Origin: Methylococcales bacterium
Lineage (GTDB): Bacteria > Pseudomonadota > Gammaproteobacteria > Methylococcales > Methylomonadaceae
Reading direction: 5' to 3'
Assembly (NCBI GenBank): GCA_026399075.1
Contig: JAPLRR010000040.1
Location: 49,474 to 113,473 of the forward strand
DNA length: 64,000 nt
This document shows positions 10,706 through 21,904 of the stretch, piece after piece. A program made the position numbers and the translations under genes. Below the pieces are notes generated by a model. That model was not told where the DNA came from, did no database searches, and saw nothing but the letters and a program-made list of their open reading frames with translations. The number at the start of each line of letters is the position of its first letter. Positions within the stretch are counted from its first letter, which is position 1.

Positions 10706-10731
10706 CCTCCTGAATCCTAAGACTCAGAAGG
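10706..10731. terminator. Hairpin downstream of sodB, possibly bidirectional terminator
   Basis: Arms 10706-10716 and 10721-10731 pair over 11 bp with two wobble pairs and a 4-base loop. On the + strand it is followed by TTTTATAG, on the - strand by TATTT. It lies just beyond the sodB stop. Confidence 0.5.
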
Positions 10732-10749
10732 TTTTATAGTGCGGAAAAA

Positions 10750-11331
10750 TTAAGCAGCGAAGTTTGCAGCAGCAAATTCCCAGTTCACCAATGCCCAAAA
10801 CGCCTCCAGATAAGCTGGACGTGCATTACGGTAATCAATGTAATAGGCATGTTCCCAAACATCACAGGTTAATAAAGGTTTTTGTCCCGTTGTTAAAGGA
10901 CAGCCAGCATTGCTGGTGCTAACCAAAGCCAAGCTGCCGTCAGTGTTTTTTACTAACCAAGCCCAACCTGAACCAAAAGTGGTGACTGCCGTTTTTGCAA
11001 ATTCTTCCTTAAATTTTGCAAAACTTCCCCAAGTGGCGATAATTGCATCCGCCAAGGCGCCAGTGGGTTCGCCACCTGCATTAGGGGCTAAACTATTCCA
11101 ATAAAACGTGTGGTTCCAAACTTGGGCGGCATTATTAAAAATAGGGCCGGAAGATTTTACGATAATTTCTTCCAGTGTTAAGCTTTCGAATTCGGTACCT
11201 GGAATAAGGTTATTTAAATTAGTCAAGTAAGTTTGGTGATGCTTACCATAATGAAATTCTAAAGTTTCTTCCGAAATATAAGGCACCAATCTGTTATTAG
11301 CGTACGGTAAAGCAGGAAGTTCAAAAGCCAT
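10750..11331 (-). CDS. sodB: Iron superoxide dismutase
   Basis: Converts superoxide to O2 and H2O2 in the cytoplasm. The 193-residue protein is near-identical in layout to E. coli SodB. Metal ligands are His27 (EFHYGKHH), His74 (QVWNHTFYW), and Asp/His in [17 protein letters not shown]. The Gln in NNAAQVWNH and the AAQ context favour iron over manganese. The start ATG has a GGGGA ribosome-binding site about 7 bases upstream. It stands alone, between the AlkB-like gene and a decayed insertion element. Confidence 0.96.
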   Translation of the reverse strand: MAFELPALPYANNRLVPYISEETLEFHYGKHHQTYLTNLNNLIPGTEFESLTLEEIIVKSSGPIFNNAAQVWNHTFYWNSLAPNAGGEPTGALADAIIATWGSFAKFKEEFAKTAVTTFGSGWAWLVKNTDGSLALVSTSNAGCPLTTGQKPLLTCDVWEHAYYIDYRNARPAYLEAFWALVNWEFAAANFAA

Positions 11332-11462
11332 TAGTCTGTCCCCAAAAAGATAAAAGTGAGTTAACGAATCGGTAGGTTAAAAAATAAATACCTAGTAATT
11401 TTATAAACTATAACTTTAGCATTGCTAGCAAATTAAATAAAGCACGATGTTAATCCTATTAT

Positions 11463-12226
11463 AGTGGCCCCTAACAATCCGGACAATAATTTAAGCTATA
11501 CCCAGCCATGAAAAAGAGGGCAAAAAAGAGTGCAGGCTAACGAAAAACTGTTGCTGGAGCAGAAAATGCCAAGGGAAACCCTCAATGGGGCAGCTTAAGA
11601 AGACGGTGTCCACCACCTAGGTGAACCATTGGAAGGATGGGGGTGGTTTGACAACGGCAGGCCAAGCCTGATGAAGCCAAAAATGATCCTGAGCACCCAA
11701 ATAAGTCAAAAAAAACATGGGGATGGACTGGTTAAATTGTCACGGGACGGTCTGACGCGGAATGGCGGCAGTGGGTTAGGCCAGAAACGGCGTACTTGTC
11801 CTGCCAGCATAATGCAGGCTGCCCGCGCGTTGGTCTGGTTGGTTGTTTACGCCCCCAATGAGACGCGTAGGCAGAAAGCCACCCCGACAACTGGGTGTCT
11901 GCTGCTACCATTGCTGGACGAAGAATGCAGGCGGCATCCGTATTATGGCACACAGCGCATGATCCAATACCTGCGAGGCTTTAGGGTATTTGGTCAGCCG
12001 AAAACAGGTACGGCGGCTCAGGCAAACGTTGGGCTAGTCAGGCATGGGGCCGTGGCCGAACACCAGCAAACTGCGCCCGCTGCACAAGCTATACCCGTAT
12101 TTGCTGCGGGGTGTCGGGGCCGTCCGCCCAAACCAAGTTTGGAGTTCCGACATCACTTGTCCGGCTGCGGCAAGGCTTTGTGTCTTTGGGTGCCATCATC
12201 TTACAAACCATAGGGTTAGTAACTAG
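11463..12226 (+). pseudogene. Decayed IS3-family insertion sequence (orfB transposase remnant)
   Basis: Conserved IS3-family OrfB pieces occur in changing frames: LLPLLDEECRRHPYYGTQRM (11904-11963 region), then a VNRKRVRRL-like segment in another frame, then KLYPYLLRGVGAVRPNQVWS with SDIT (12080-12160). Frameshifts and internal stops separate them and the integrase catalytic C-terminus is missing after VFGCHH. A possible left end, TAGTGGCCCC, sits at 11462-11471, and a short abortive orfA-like start (MKKRAKKSAG) at 11508. Non-functional. The exact right boundary is not visible. Confidence 0.75.
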
Positions 12227-12305
12227 GGCGTGAGTAATGTCATAAACCTGAATAATCCTTGTTTTCAACTGAACAAGCCCTAAAATATTGGGTTATAGCC
12301 AATTT

Positions 12306-13142
12306 TCATTCTGTCAACACACCACTGCACAAGGCTGGCAATACTGGCGGCTTAGGTGGTTTTTGAGGGTGGGCGGGGTGTTTGGCTTCTTCGCTGAACC
12401 ACCAGTTTAGCCCAGCATCACAACCATCACCGGGCGGTAAGGCTTCTTGGCTTTGGCAGGCTTTGCTGTCTTTGGGGCATTTGAGGCGGACGTGGAAATG
12501 GTCGTCATGTTTCCACCAAGGGCGGATTTTTCTTAACCAATCATGGTTGGTTTTGCGGGAGCACAACTCCCGTTTTACACTGGCATTAACAAAAATCCGG
12601 TCTACGGCCGGCATCCGTGATGCCGCTTCCAGAATGCTTTCATTGGCTTTTGACCACGCTGAGTAATTTATGTTGTCGGAATGCCCCACCAAAACGGATG
12701 GTGCTCCCCACGATTCCCGCTCGCTGGCAGATAATTGGCGATTGGCTAATAAAAACCAAATGTCCACATCCAGTCCGGTTTGGTGGCTGCGGTGGCCGCT
12801 CAAGGTCGGGCCACCGCGAGGTTGGCCTAAGTCCCCAATTAACAAAGACCCCAGTTGCTGCATCGCAGCGGTTTGCCCCAGTTGTTCAATAAATTGTTTT
12901 AAGTCCTGATGGCCATAATAGCGCTTCCTGGATAAACGCATCATTTGATAGCCTGTGCCGTTAATGGGCACTAAAACAGCACCACTAATGCAGCCGGCGT
13001 TATAAGACCCAATGCTTTGGGGGCTCGTAAGGCTAGGCGAAGTGACACCCGCCCATTTTTGCGCTTCGCTTATTGCGTGGCATTCTGAATACAGGCCGGA
13101 TAATAAAATAAGGGCAACCACTAAGGCTTTAATTTTTAACAC
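12306..13142 (-). CDS. mepA: Penicillin-insensitive murein endopeptidase (MepA-like)
   Basis: Periplasmic LAS-type zinc endopeptidase that cuts D-alanyl-meso-diaminopimelyl cross-links. I chose the GTG at 13142 (278 residues) because it is directly followed by a signal peptide (LKIKALVVALILLSGLYSECHA); the frame is open further upstream to 13274 but that part does not look coding. Catalytic motifs are HRSHQTGLDVDIWF (zinc His and Asp) and WWKHDDHFHVRLKCP (second zinc His region). QPRGGPTLSGHRSHQ matches the MepA family. The C-terminus is Pro/His/Lys-rich. Divergent from the DCC-family gene. Confidence 0.9.
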   Translation of the reverse strand: MLKIKALVVALILLSGLYSECHAISEAQKWAGVTSPSLTSPQSIGSYNAGCISGAVLVPINGTGYQMMRLSRKRYYGHQDLKQFIEQLGQTAAMQQLGSLLIGDLGQPRGGPTLSGHRSHQTGLDVDIWFLLANRQLSASERESWGAPSVLVGHSDNINYSAWSKANESILEAASRMPAVDRIFVNASVKRELCSRKTNHDWLRKIRPWWKHDDHFHVRLKCPKDSKACQSQEALPPGDGCDAGLNWWFSEEAKHPAHPQKPPKPPVLPALCSGVLTE

Positions 13143-13327
13143 ATGACCACCAGACACAAGACCGCGTAAAATAACAAAAGTGGGTATTTTACCAAAATTC
13201 AAAACACTAGGGCTGTTGCATTTAATGAAAATGGCCGATAGTCTGTGCCTACTTGGGTTCGTGTCGAGTAACAACGGGTTAGGGAGCGCACTTGGATTTT
13301 TCTGTTTGCCCTTAAAATGAGGATGGA

Positions 13328-13729
13328 ATGAGTAAATACTATTACAACGAGCTAGAATTCACGCTGTTTTACGATGGTTTATGCCCTATTTGTAGTCGGG
13401 AAGCCGCATGGCTGATTAAAAAAAATAAGCGCGGGCGCTTAGGCTTCCAAGATATTAACGATGCGGGATTTGATCCGTCGCTTTATGGTACAACACTGGC
13501 TGGGATGATGGCCGAAATCCATGGGGTTTATCCAGATGGCCGACTTGTCAAAGGGATGGATGTGTTCCGCGCCGCCTATACCGCAGTGGGTTTGGGATGG
13601 TTGCTTGAACCTACAGACTGGCCGGTAGTAAAACCGATGTTTAATTTGTTGTATTGGCTGTTCTCAAAATACCGTATCCGGTTGGCGCGTTTAGTTGTTG
13701 ATGACGAGCCTTGCAATTGCGGCAAGTGA
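13328..13729 (+). CDS. DCC-family thiol-disulfide oxidoreductase (DUF393/YuxK)
   Basis: A 133-residue protein carrying the family signature FYDGLCPICSREAAWL, in which DGxCPxC marks a possible thioredoxin-like redox site at residues about 15-20. KGMDVFRAAYTAVGLGW and the C-terminal CNCGK are also family-like. Substrate unknown. An ATG right after a GGATGGA purine stretch supports the start. sbcD follows within 20 bases, so the genes may be cotranscribed. Confidence 0.85.
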   Translation: MSKYYYNELEFTLFYDGLCPICSREAAWLIKKNKRGRLGFQDINDAGFDPSLYGTTLAGMMAEIHGVYPDGRLVKGMDVFRAAYTAVGLGWLLEPTDWPVVKPMFNLLYWLFSKYRIRLARLVVDDEPCNCGK

Positions 13730-13748
13730 CATTTATTTAAGGAAACCT

Positions 13749-14990
13749 ATGTTAAGGCTATTACACACCGCAGATTGGCATTTGGGCCATAGTTTGCATG
13801 GCGTATCCCGGCATTTGGAGCATCAGTTGTTTTTGGATTGGCTGCTGGCTGAACTAAAAACCAAACAGGCCGAAGCACTGATCGTCGCAGGGGATATTTT
13901 TGATTCGGCCAACCCTTCTGCCGCCGCCCAAACCCAGCTCTATGAGTTTCTTGTTAAAGCCAAGGCGCAGCAACCGACGCTGGACATCCTATTGATAGGT
14001 GGCAACCATGATTCTGCCAGCCGTTTGGATGCGCCGTGCTCCATCCTGAATGCCTTAGGTGTTAGTGTGGTCGGTGGGTTGATAAATGATGGCAGCAGAA
14101 TTAATTGGGACAGGTTGATTGTGCCGCTGACCGACAGCAAGGGGGTAATTAAAGCCTGGTGCGGTGCCATGCCTTTTTTGCGTAACGCAGACTTGCCTGC
14201 CAGTGACCAAGAGGGGCAGCACCTAATTGCCGGTGTCCAGTCATTGTATGCACAATTGCTATGCCATATGCAGGCCCAAGCCAGCCCTGGCCAGGCCCTA
14301 GTCATGACGGGGCATTGTTATATGGCGAATGGTGCGTTGTCGGAACTTAGCGAACGTAAAATACTGGGCGGCAACCAACATGCTTTACCTGCGGAATTGT
14401 TTCCGGCCGAGATTGCTTATGTTGCCTTAGGGCATTTGCATTTGGCGCAAAAAGTCGGTGGACATGACCACATCCGCTATAGCGGTTCGCCTATCCCCTT
14501 GTCGTTTGATGAAAGCACTTATCAGCATCAAGTGCTGCAAGTGGATATTAGCCCAGATCTTACTGTCACAACGCAACCCCTAAAAATACCACGTAGTGTG
14601 GCGCTGTTAAGGGTTCCCAGCAATAAGGGTTTTGCGCCATTGTCCGAGGTGCTTGAGCACTTGGGGCAGTTGGAACTGGATGACAGTTTGCCGATAGGCT
14701 TAAGGCCGCTGCTTGAATTAAGGGTTAAATTAGAAAAACCCGAGCCAAGCCTACGTCAACAAATTGAAGAAGCGGTCGCCAAATTACCGTTACGTTTATT
14801 AAAAATAGCCACCACTTACACCGGCAACGACCAGGCGTTGGCTGACGTTAGCATCGATCAACGGCTAGAAGAATTGCAACCTTTGGAGGTGTTTCAACGC
14901 TGTTACCAGACTAAATATGGCCAAGCGGCCCCTGCCAGTATGAATGCCTTGTTTACGGAATTATTAGAAAACCTGAAGGAAAAACACTAA
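13749..14990 (+). CDS. sbcD: Exonuclease subunit SbcD (Mre11-like nuclease)
   Basis: Mn-dependent nuclease subunit of the SbcCD complex, which cuts hairpins and blocked DNA ends. Start taken at 13749, giving 413 residues and the usual N-terminus MLRLLHTADWHLGHS, with GGAAACCT just upstream; an in-frame ATG at 13695 lies inside the previous gene. The five phosphoesterase motifs are present: DWHLG, GDIFDSANP, GGNHDS, GHCYM and ALGHLHL. The sbcC start overlaps its stop (TAATG). Confidence 0.97.
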   Translation: MLRLLHTADWHLGHSLHGVSRHLEHQLFLDWLLAELKTKQAEALIVAGDIFDSANPSAAAQTQLYEFLVKAKAQQPTLDILLIGGNHDSASRLDAPCSILNALGVSVVGGLINDGSRINWDRLIVPLTDSKGVIKAWCGAMPFLRNADLPASDQEGQHLIAGVQSLYAQLLCHMQAQASPGQALVMTGHCYMANGALSELSERKILGGNQHALPAELFPAEIAYVALGHLHLAQKVGGHDHIRYSGSPIPLSFDESTYQHQVLQVDISPDLTVTTQPLKIPRSVALLRVPSNKGFAPLSEVLEHLGQLELDDSLPIGLRPLLELRVKLEKPEPSLRQQIEEAVAKLPLRLLKIATTYTGNDQALADVSIDQRLEELQPLEVFQRCYQTKYGQAAPASMNALFTELLENLKEKH

Positions 14991-17900
14991 TGCGTATTTT
15001 AGCCATCAGAGGTAAAAACTTGGCAAGTTTGGCTGAGCCATTTGAGATTTTATTGAATGAAGGCCTGTTGCAAACAGTCGGTTTATTTGCCATTACGGGA
15101 GCTACAGGCGCAGGAAAAAGCACAATACTGGATGCTTTGTGTCTTGCCTTGTATGACAAGATGCCGCGTTTGCCCGAAGGCCATGGGGTAGCTATAGGCC
15201 ATAAAGATGAGCAGGTAAACCTGCGGGTTACCAGTAATGATGTCCGTTCGATATTACGTCGTGGCACTAGCCATGCCTATGCCGAAGTGGACTTTATCGG
15301 TAAGGACAAAACCGCTTACCGGGCGCGTTGGGAGGTAAGCAAGGCGCGTGGCAAGGCCAGCGGTAGATTGCAGGCACAGGACATTATTTTGAGCAATATT
15401 GCCAGCGGCCAGCGTTTGGGGCAAGGCAAAAAGAACACCTTGGAATTGATCAGCGAGCTGATAGACCTAAGTTTTGACCAGTTTTGCCGTTCTGTTTTAT
15501 TGGCGCAGGGCGATTTCGCGGCGTTTTTAAAGGCCAAAAAAGACGAGCGGTCCAGTTTGCTGGAACGGATTACTGGCACGGACATTTATTCTGAATTGTC
15601 CATTGCCGCGTTTGAACGGGCGAGGACAGAAAAAGAGGCATTAGCTAAAATTACCGCACTTTTGCAGCACCAAGTTCCTTTGGGCAAGGAAGCACGTCTG
15701 GTTTTGGAGCAGCAACTAGAGCAATTGGCGCAGCAAGTTGCGGAACTTGACAAGCAGGTCACTGGCAACCAAATAGTTATTGATTGGTATGTGGAACTTA
15801 AGAAACGCAGGCAAGCGCAGCAACTGGCAGCGGATGCGCACATAAACTACCAGCAACAATGGGCAGCGGCATCACCAGAGCGGGCGTTAAGCCAAAAAGT
15901 CGCCGCTGTGCAGCCATTAAGGCCGTTACTTAGCCAGTATTTGGCGGCCAGCGTGGATGTTGAAGCGGCAAAACAAGCGCAGGCCACTGGTAGTGAACAG
16001 TACGAAGCAATCACAAGCTCCCTGCAAACGGCGCAGGGACTACTTAGCTTACTGCTGGATCAACTGCAATCCACCGAGTTGCAACAACAGCAAGCCGTGC
16101 CTTTATTACTTGTCGCTAGGGATTTGGATACCCGTATTGGTTTGTTGCAAAATGCCCTGACTACGCTAACGGCTGAAGAATTACAGGCCAACCAGGCCAT
16201 GAACATGGCTAGGCAACGCCACCAATCCTTACGTCATCAGCAAACCGAAAAACTAACCAGCCAAAACACGCTTACCCAGTGGTTGGCCGAACAGCAAGCC
16301 CTTAAACCCATTGCCGCAGAGTGGCCCCGTTGGGAAGTTGAGTTGGGACGCCATCGGACATTAACAGCGGGGCAAACGGCCCAACATGTCCTTGCAAATC
16401 AGCTGACCCAAGCCATAAGTAAGAAAGTGCAGGAATTAGTTGGGTTAAAAACCGCCTTAGACGACCATAGTAACAAACAGCATCAACAGCTATCGATACT
16501 GACGCAGCTAAAACAGCAGTGCAACCAGCAGCCGCTTGAAGCCCTATACCAACAAAAAGAAGCTTTAGAGCAACGCATAAACTTAAAAGCACAGGCCATA
16601 AGCCTAGTTACCCAAGCGCAGGAATTGCAGCAGCGCATTAAACTGGATACGGATAAGCTGGCAGGTTTTGAACTGCAAATTAAGGGTGCTACAGAAGAAC
16701 TTCAAGCCATAAACCAGCAAGAAACCCTTAACGGAATTGCCTTGTCCGAAGCGCAAAAAGCGTTGGATTTGATCCAGGCCAGTACCCATAAAAATGCCGA
16801 CCAGTTTCGCCAGCTTTTGGTTACCGATCAACCCTGTCCCGTTTGTGGTGCGCTGGAACATCCTTGGCAAGGTCAACATGACATTGAAAATAGTTTTAAC
16901 AATCAAGCAAACGCCCAGATGGCTAGGGTTTCCGAGCTGCAAAACCTTAAGGAAAGCCTTATAAAACAAGTTGCAGAATTACAGCAAGCCATTAACCACG
17001 CCCATGTGACACATTCTGATCTGACGACGTCATTGCCCTTGACGCAGGCTAAGCTGGACGCATTGGGCCTAGAGTGGGCAGCCTTGGGGCTGTCTGATAA
17101 ACCAGATTTTGCAGTTACTAGCGATGCGCTTTTAGACAGTCTTAATACCCGTAGCCAAAAGTTGCTGGCTGCCTTGGCCCTGCTTAAATCCCAAGAAAAG
17201 ACAGCATTAGCCTTGCAAAACCAAATTCAACTTTCCCAAGACTTGTATGATCAAAGTCAGCAAAAATCTGAAAAATTAGCACAAGAATATAGTGAACAAG
17301 ATAAAGCCTTAGCCAAGCTCCAAACCGATTTGAAGCACACCAATGCCAGTGTCACAGATATGGAAACACAGCGACAATCGATAGCCGCGCTGTTGCAGAC
17401 AGCATTTATGCAGTTGGACGGATGGCAAGCTTATTTACAAGGTGACGACGCTGAGCTTAAAACACGTGTGCAAGCATTCCAGCAAGCCGAACAGGCTTTA
17501 GCCAGCACAACTGCCGCCTTGACTGCCATTGGCCAAGACGAAATGCTTGCAGCACAGGCATTAGAACAAAGCCAGCTAATTTTGCATGATAAACAAACAG
17601 AAACCCGCCGTCTCTCTGAAGAAAAACAGGCCCTGATGGTAGAGCGTGAGTCATTGTTTCCGGTCTTTGATGAGGCGAATAAGGGCACTGTTACCGCAGA
17701 CAGTTATGAGCAAAGCATTAAGCAGGCTGTCACGCTTGCCAGAGCGGCCCAGCAACAAGCCAGTGAAAAAGTCACCGATCTCGAAAAAGAACTGGCCCGC
17801 CTGCAACAACAGCAGGCACACTGGCAGCAGGAGGCAGAGCGTCGAAACGGGCAATTGCAACAGGCAAAAGCGGCGTTAGAGCTCGGTTTGGAAAAACATG

Positions 17901-18736
17901 CCATTGACCTTGAACAATTATCCCAGCTACTGACCCATGATGACGAATGGCTAAGCGCACAGCAAGCCAAAATGCAGGCGTTGGAGCAGGGTTTGCAAGA
18001 AGCGCTGGCTTTATTAAAAGTTCAGGGTGAGGCGTGTTTGCAACACGAAAGCCAAGGGGTTGATGTAAGCGAGGATGCCGCCCTACAAACCGCCAAGCAA
18101 TTGGATGCCGTTAAACAAACCCTCATGGCACAAAAAGAAGAACAGTCGTTGCTATTGCGCGAGGATGATAAAAAGATCGCTGCTAGCAGCCATTTAAAGG
18201 CGGAGTTGGACAGGCAGCAAAGCCGTTGGCAGCAATGGGAAAGCTTAAATGAGCTGATAGGCTCCAGCAGTGGCACAAAGTTTCGGGTATTTGCCCAAAG
18301 CCTGACTTTAGAAGCATTATTGGCTTATAGCAACCAGCATTTGGAAGATTTTGCCACCCGTTACCAGTTACAGCGGGTGCCCAGCAGTGAGTTGGAATTA
18401 CAGATTATTGACCGCGATATGGCCGATGATGTGCGTAGCATCCATAGCCTATCAGGCGGAGAATGCTTCTTGGTCTCCTTGGCGTTGGCCTTAGGTTTGG
18501 CATCATTATCCTCCAATAAAACCCAAGTTGAATCGCTGTTTATCGATGAAGGATTTGGTAGCCTAGATCCTGAAACGCTGGATATTGCCATCGCCAGTTT
18601 GGATACCCTACAAGCCCTAGGCAGAAAAGTCGGGGTTATTTCCCATGTACCTATTCTTGTGGAGCGGATTGGCGCTAAAGTTGTGGTAGAAAAACAGGGC
18701 GGCGGACGGAGTCGGGTGGTTGTTGGGGGGTATTAG
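14990..18736 (+). CDS. sbcC: Exonuclease subunit SbcC (Rad50-like SMC ATPase)
   Basis: ATPase partner of SbcD. The 1248-residue protein has Walker A GATGAGKST (about residue 36), long Gln-rich coiled coils, a zinc hook CPVC near residue 615, the ABC signature LSGGECFLVSLALALGL (about 1153) and Walker B ESLFIDEGFGSLD (about 1183). It is about 200 residues longer than the E. coli protein, with the extra length in the coiled-coil arms. Translationally coupled to sbcD. Confidence 0.97.
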   Translation: MRILAIRGKNLASLAEPFEILLNEGLLQTVGLFAITGATGAGKSTILDALCLALYDKMPRLPEGHGVAIGHKDEQVNLRVTSNDVRSILRRGTSHAYAEVDFIGKDKTAYRARWEVSKARGKASGRLQAQDIILSNIASGQRLGQGKKNTLELISELIDLSFDQFCRSVLLAQGDFAAFLKAKKDERSSLLERITGTDIYSELSIAAFERARTEKEALAKITALLQHQVPLGKEARLVLEQQLEQLAQQVAELDKQVTGNQIVIDWYVELKKRRQAQQLAADAHINYQQQWAAASPERALSQKVAAVQPLRPLLSQYLAASVDVEAAKQAQATGSEQYEAITSSLQTAQGLLSLLLDQLQSTELQQQQAVPLLLVARDLDTRIGLLQNALTTLTAEELQANQAMNMARQRHQSLRHQQTEKLTSQNTLTQWLAEQQALKPIAAEWPRWEVELGRHRTLTAGQTAQHVLANQLTQAISKKVQELVGLKTALDDHSNKQHQQLSILTQLKQQCNQQPLEALYQQKEALEQRINLKAQAISLVTQAQELQQRIKLDTDKLAGFELQIKGATEELQAINQQETLNGIALSEAQKALDLIQASTHKNADQFRQLLVTDQPCPVCGALEHPWQGQHDIENSFNNQANAQMARVSELQNLKESLIKQVAELQQAINHAHVTHSDLTTSLPLTQAKLDALGLEWAALGLSDKPDFAVTSDALLDSLNTRSQKLLAALALLKSQEKTALALQNQIQLSQDLYDQSQQKSEKLAQEYSEQDKALAKLQTDLKHTNASVTDMETQRQSIAALLQTAFMQLDGWQAYLQGDDAELKTRVQAFQQAEQALASTTAALTAIGQDEMLAAQALEQSQLILHDKQTETRRLSEEKQALMVERESLFPVFDEANKGTVTADSYEQSIKQAVTLARAAQQQASEKVTDLEKELARLQQQQAHWQQEAERRNGQLQQAKAALELGLEKHAIDLEQLSQLLTHDDEWLSAQQAKMQALEQGLQEALALLKVQGEACLQHESQGVDVSEDAALQTAKQLDAVKQTLMAQKEEQSLLLREDDKKIAASSHLKAELDRQQSRWQQWESLNELIGSSSGTKFRVFAQSLTLEALLAYSNQHLEDFATRYQLQRVPSSELELQIIDRDMADDVRSIHSLSGGECFLVSLALALGLASLSSNKTQVESLFIDEGFGSLDPETLDIAIASLDTLQALGRKVGVISHVPILVERIGAKVVVEKQGGGRSRVVVGGY

Positions 18737-19212
18737 AAAGGGGTTCTGGAAACTCAAACTATTGGTTGTTGATGTCTTAATCTTAGGCGGCAATGCTCAT
18801 TATGGAAAACATCTTTTAATCACTGTGTTATGGTAAAAGTGCGCCAGCCTTTTTATGATTCCACATGACCCAATTTTTCACAAATGCTGAAAGCCGTATA
18901 AATCAAGGGAGCTAAAATAGTTACCAAATGGGTAAATCGGTTACTTTGCGCGTAATGCGGTAGATCGTATTCGAACTTTAATAATCAAAACATTATCTAA
19001 TTGATTTTGTTTGTATTTCTGTAATGCGAATTGCTGGTTGTTGAAGACGGGATTTGTTGGGCAAAAAAAACAGCGTATAATGTAAAAATTTTTAAATTGG
19101 TTAACTCTGCATCTATAAAACCATCACGCCATAACACTACACTAGCAGGACATGGGGCGAATTACCACCAGTCCAGTCCCTTGCTGAATATTTATCAAAA
19201 CAATCATTTTTT
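18737..19212. other. Intergenic region upstream of the glycan cluster
   Basis: 476 AT-rich bases with no convincing gene. It must hold the promoter for the downstream sugar cluster if that has one. The octamer TGCGGTAG at 18956-18963 is close to, but does not match, the full RfaH ops element. Confidence 0.5.
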
Positions 19213-20316
19213 ATGATCAAATTTTTAGACTTGCAACACATCAACTCGCAATATCGTGACGAATTGCTTGCGGCAACTACCCGGGTGATTGATTCAGGTT
19301 GGTATATTTTAGGCCAGGAAGTCAGTGCTTTTGAAAAGGCGTTTGCCTCCTATTGTGAAGTAGGGCATTGCTTGGGCGTAGCCAATGGATTAGATGCCTT
19401 GATTTTGATTTTTAGGGCCTATAAGGAATTAGGGCTGTTAAAAGAAGGCGATGAGGTTTTGGTGCCAGCCAACACCTACATTGCCTCAATACTCTCGATC
19501 ACCGAAAACCGACTTAAACCGATTCTGGTGGAGCCTGATTTGGCTACCTACAATATCAACCCTGAGCTTATCGAGCAGGCGATTACCCCAAAGACCCGTG
19601 CCATTCTCGCCGTGCATCTTTATGGCCAATGTGCCGACATGCCTGCGCTTAAAAAGATTGCCCAAGCGCATAATTTATTACTTATCGAAGATGCCGCCCA
19701 AGCCCATGGGGCAACTAATTTTGGGATTAAGGCCGGAAACCTAGCTGATGCTGCGGGTTTTAGTTTTTATCCGGGGAAAAACTTAGGCGCCTTAGGCGAT
19801 GGTGGTGCAGTGACCACCAATAATCCGGCGTTGGCGGGCGTTATTAACGCCTTGCGCAATTATGGATCAGAAGAAAAATACGTAAACCGCTACCGAGGCC
19901 TAAATAGTCGCTTGGATGAACTACAGGCAGCTATTTTAAACGTTAAGCTGAAACATCTTGATATGGAAACCCAACGACGTAGGGAAGTGGCCCAGTTATA
20001 TCTAAATGGTATCACTAATCCCTTGGTGACGCTGCCGACCATTTCCCCGGGCAATGAGCCGGTCTGGCATCTTTTTGTCATTAGGACTCCGGATAGAACG
20101 GCCTTGCAAAACTATTTGACCGAAAAGGGCATACAAACAGTCATCCACTATCCGATCCCGCCACACCAACAAGGTGCTTATAAAGACTGGCAAGCCATGC
20201 GGTTACCGATAACTGAAAAAATCCACCAGGAAGTATTGAGTTTGCCTATGAGTCCGGTTTTAAATAATGAAGATGTAAACACTGTAATTTCAATAATAAA
20301 TACCTATGAACTGTAA
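19213..20316 (+). CDS. DegT/DnrJ/EryC1/StrS-family sugar aminotransferase
   Basis: PLP-dependent aminotransferase making amino sugars for surface glycans, probably from a dTDP- or UDP-keto sugar. The 367-residue length is standard. The catalytic Lys lies in [15 protein letters not shown] (about residue 187), with [10 protein letters not shown] as the PLP-Asp motif and [29 protein letters not shown] as family signatures. The pattern resembles FdtB/QdtB-type 3-aminotransferases, but C3 versus C4 specificity cannot be settled here. No partner ketoisomerase is in the window. The next gene overlaps its end by 11 bases. Confidence 0.92.
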   Translation: MIKFLDLQHINSQYRDELLAATTRVIDSGWYILGQEVSAFEKAFASYCEVGHCLGVANGLDALILIFRAYKELGLLKEGDEVLVPANTYIASILSITENRLKPILVEPDLATYNINPELIEQAITPKTRAILAVHLYGQCADMPALKKIAQAHNLLLIEDAAQAHGATNFGIKAGNLADAAGFSFYPGKNLGALGDGGAVTTNNPALAGVINALRNYGSEEKYVNRYRGLNSRLDELQAAILNVKLKHLDMETQRRREVAQLYLNGITNPLVTLPTISPGNEPVWHLFVIRTPDRTALQNYLTEKGIQTVIHYPIPPHQQGAYKDWQAMRLPITEKIHQEVLSLPMSPVLNNEDVNTVISIINTYEL

Positions 20317-21904
20317 AATATTAGAAAGAAATGGAGGCTATCTATATCTTCATCGATATATTTATGAGATTGCAGTTAAAAATCTGTTAGATAATATTAA
20401 TCAATTATCAAAAAATGAGCTGTTACAAGAAGTACAAAAAATAGTTCATTATGCGATTAATAATTTCAATGGGTTATTGAGTGACTACAGGCTTGAATTA
20501 TTGTTAAATGATGTGGGCATAAACATTGATATCGGGCCATTCGAGAATCAAGAAAAAAGCGATGTAAAAAATATATTGCATATTGCCACAACATTATATA
20601 ATGTAGGAGGGCATACCCGCGTTATTAGAAACTGGATAAGCCAAGATAAAATCAATCGAAACTCATTGGTTTTAGTCAATCAGGCCGCTGATTTGAATTC
20701 TGATTTAGAGTTGTTTTTTAAAAATTGTTATCAGTATGAGAAAATTAATCCTGATATGCCGCTTTTAGACAAGGCATCTGCATTAAGAACTTTTATATTA
20801 AAAAATAATTTTGATTTAATTATTTTACATATTCATCCTGATGATGTTGTTACCATAGTTGCTTTATCAATACCTTCACTTCCCCCCGTTATATTTTATA
20901 ATCATGCTGATCATTTATTTAGCTTAGGCGTGAGTGTTTCAGATGCTTTTATTGACTTTCGGGAAAAAGGCAAAGAATTTTCGCTTAATAACAGAGGCTG
21001 CACAAAATCGTACGTGCTACCTTATCCGTTAGAGCCAAAAAACACTGAAATTACAAAAGCTCTCGCAAGACAACAGCTTGGGTTAAACGAAAATGATATT
21101 GTATTAACAACAATGGCATCAGCTTATAAATACAAGCCCGTTGATGATATAAATTTTTTTTTATTGTATGCAGAGTTTTTGGAAGACTATCCAGATATTA
21201 AGTTTTATGCTATTGGTGTAAATAATAAGGATTATGATACGTTTACAAACTACAAAAAAAAACCTGACAATCTTTTCTTACTTGGAAATGTAACTGATCC
21301 AAAAATCTATTTGATAGCCTCTGATTATTTTATAGAACCTTTTCCTTTTGGTACAGGTCTTGGGACATTTGATGCCGTCCGATATGGTTCATTTCCAATA
21401 TTTTCATTCAAAGATTACTCAATATACGGCGATTCCGCTGCGATTGTTTTTCCAGCCGAATTATGTAATTACAAAAATATTATAAACAAAAATTTTAAAG
21501 AATCTTTGTATCATGAGTTTACTACAAACTCGTTAAAAAATGTGTACATGAAAGAATTTCAGTTGTTTTTAGCAACCTGTGAAGAGCCGCGATGGGTTGA
21601 AAACATACATAAAATTTATGATGAACTCCATAATATAAATCATGCTGTTAACAACAATTTTTTGTTATGCCCATTAGATAATGAAGCTGCAAAAAATTTT
21701 TCTAAAATATGTGGTTGGGAGGGGGCTTTTTTTGATAAAATTGCGACTTTAAGGAATTTAAAACTGACACTCGCTAATAAGATATGGCTTGTAAATGAAA
21801 GTGTATTAGAATTTATTATTCCAATAAATGAAATTAGCTTTAAAAAAATAAAATATTTTAAAAATAATGCTTGGTTACTAAAGTCAATTTTACTTAAAAA
21901 TTAA
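20306..21904 (+). CDS. Glycosyltransferase (GT-B fold, group 1-like)
   Basis: A 532-residue protein of low GC compared with its neighbours. Its middle and C-terminal parts look like a GT-B glycosyltransferase: [19 protein letters not shown] (about residue 88), [11 protein letters not shown], a region with [13 protein letters not shown], then [20 protein letters not shown] near residue 350 as the nucleotide-sugar-binding region. The N-terminal 85 residues are helical and unassigned. Donor and acceptor unknown. Base composition suggests it was acquired separately. Confidence 0.7.
   Translation: MNCKILERNGGYLYLHRYIYEIAVKNLLDNINQLSKNELLQEVQKIVHYAINNFNGLLSDYRLELLLNDVGINIDIGPFENQEKSDVKNILHIATTLYNVGGHTRVIRNWISQDKINRNSLVLVNQAADLNSDLELFFKNCYQYEKINPDMPLLDKASALRTFILKNNFDLIILHIHPDDVVTIVALSIPSLPPVIFYNHADHLFSLGVSVSDAFIDFREKGKEFSLNNRGCTKSYVLPYPLEPKNTEITKALARQQLGLNENDIVLTTMASAYKYKPVDDINFFLLYAEFLEDYPDIKFYAIGVNNKDYDTFTNYKKKPDNLFLLGNVTDPKIYLIASDYFIEPFPFGTGLGTFDAVRYGSFPIFSFKDYSIYGDSAAIVFPAELCNYKNIINKNFKESLYHEFTTNSLKNVYMKEFQLFLATCEEPRWVENIHKIYDELHNINHAVNNNFLLCPLDNEAAKNFSKICGWEGAFFDKIATLRNLKLTLANKIWLVNESVLEFIIPINEISFKKIKYFKNNAWLLKSILLKN

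Noticed and set aside
18956..18963. TGCGGTAG as an RfaH ops element
   Set aside because: Lacks the first G and downstream part of the consensus GGCGGTAGnnTG; chance match is likely in an AT-rich gap.
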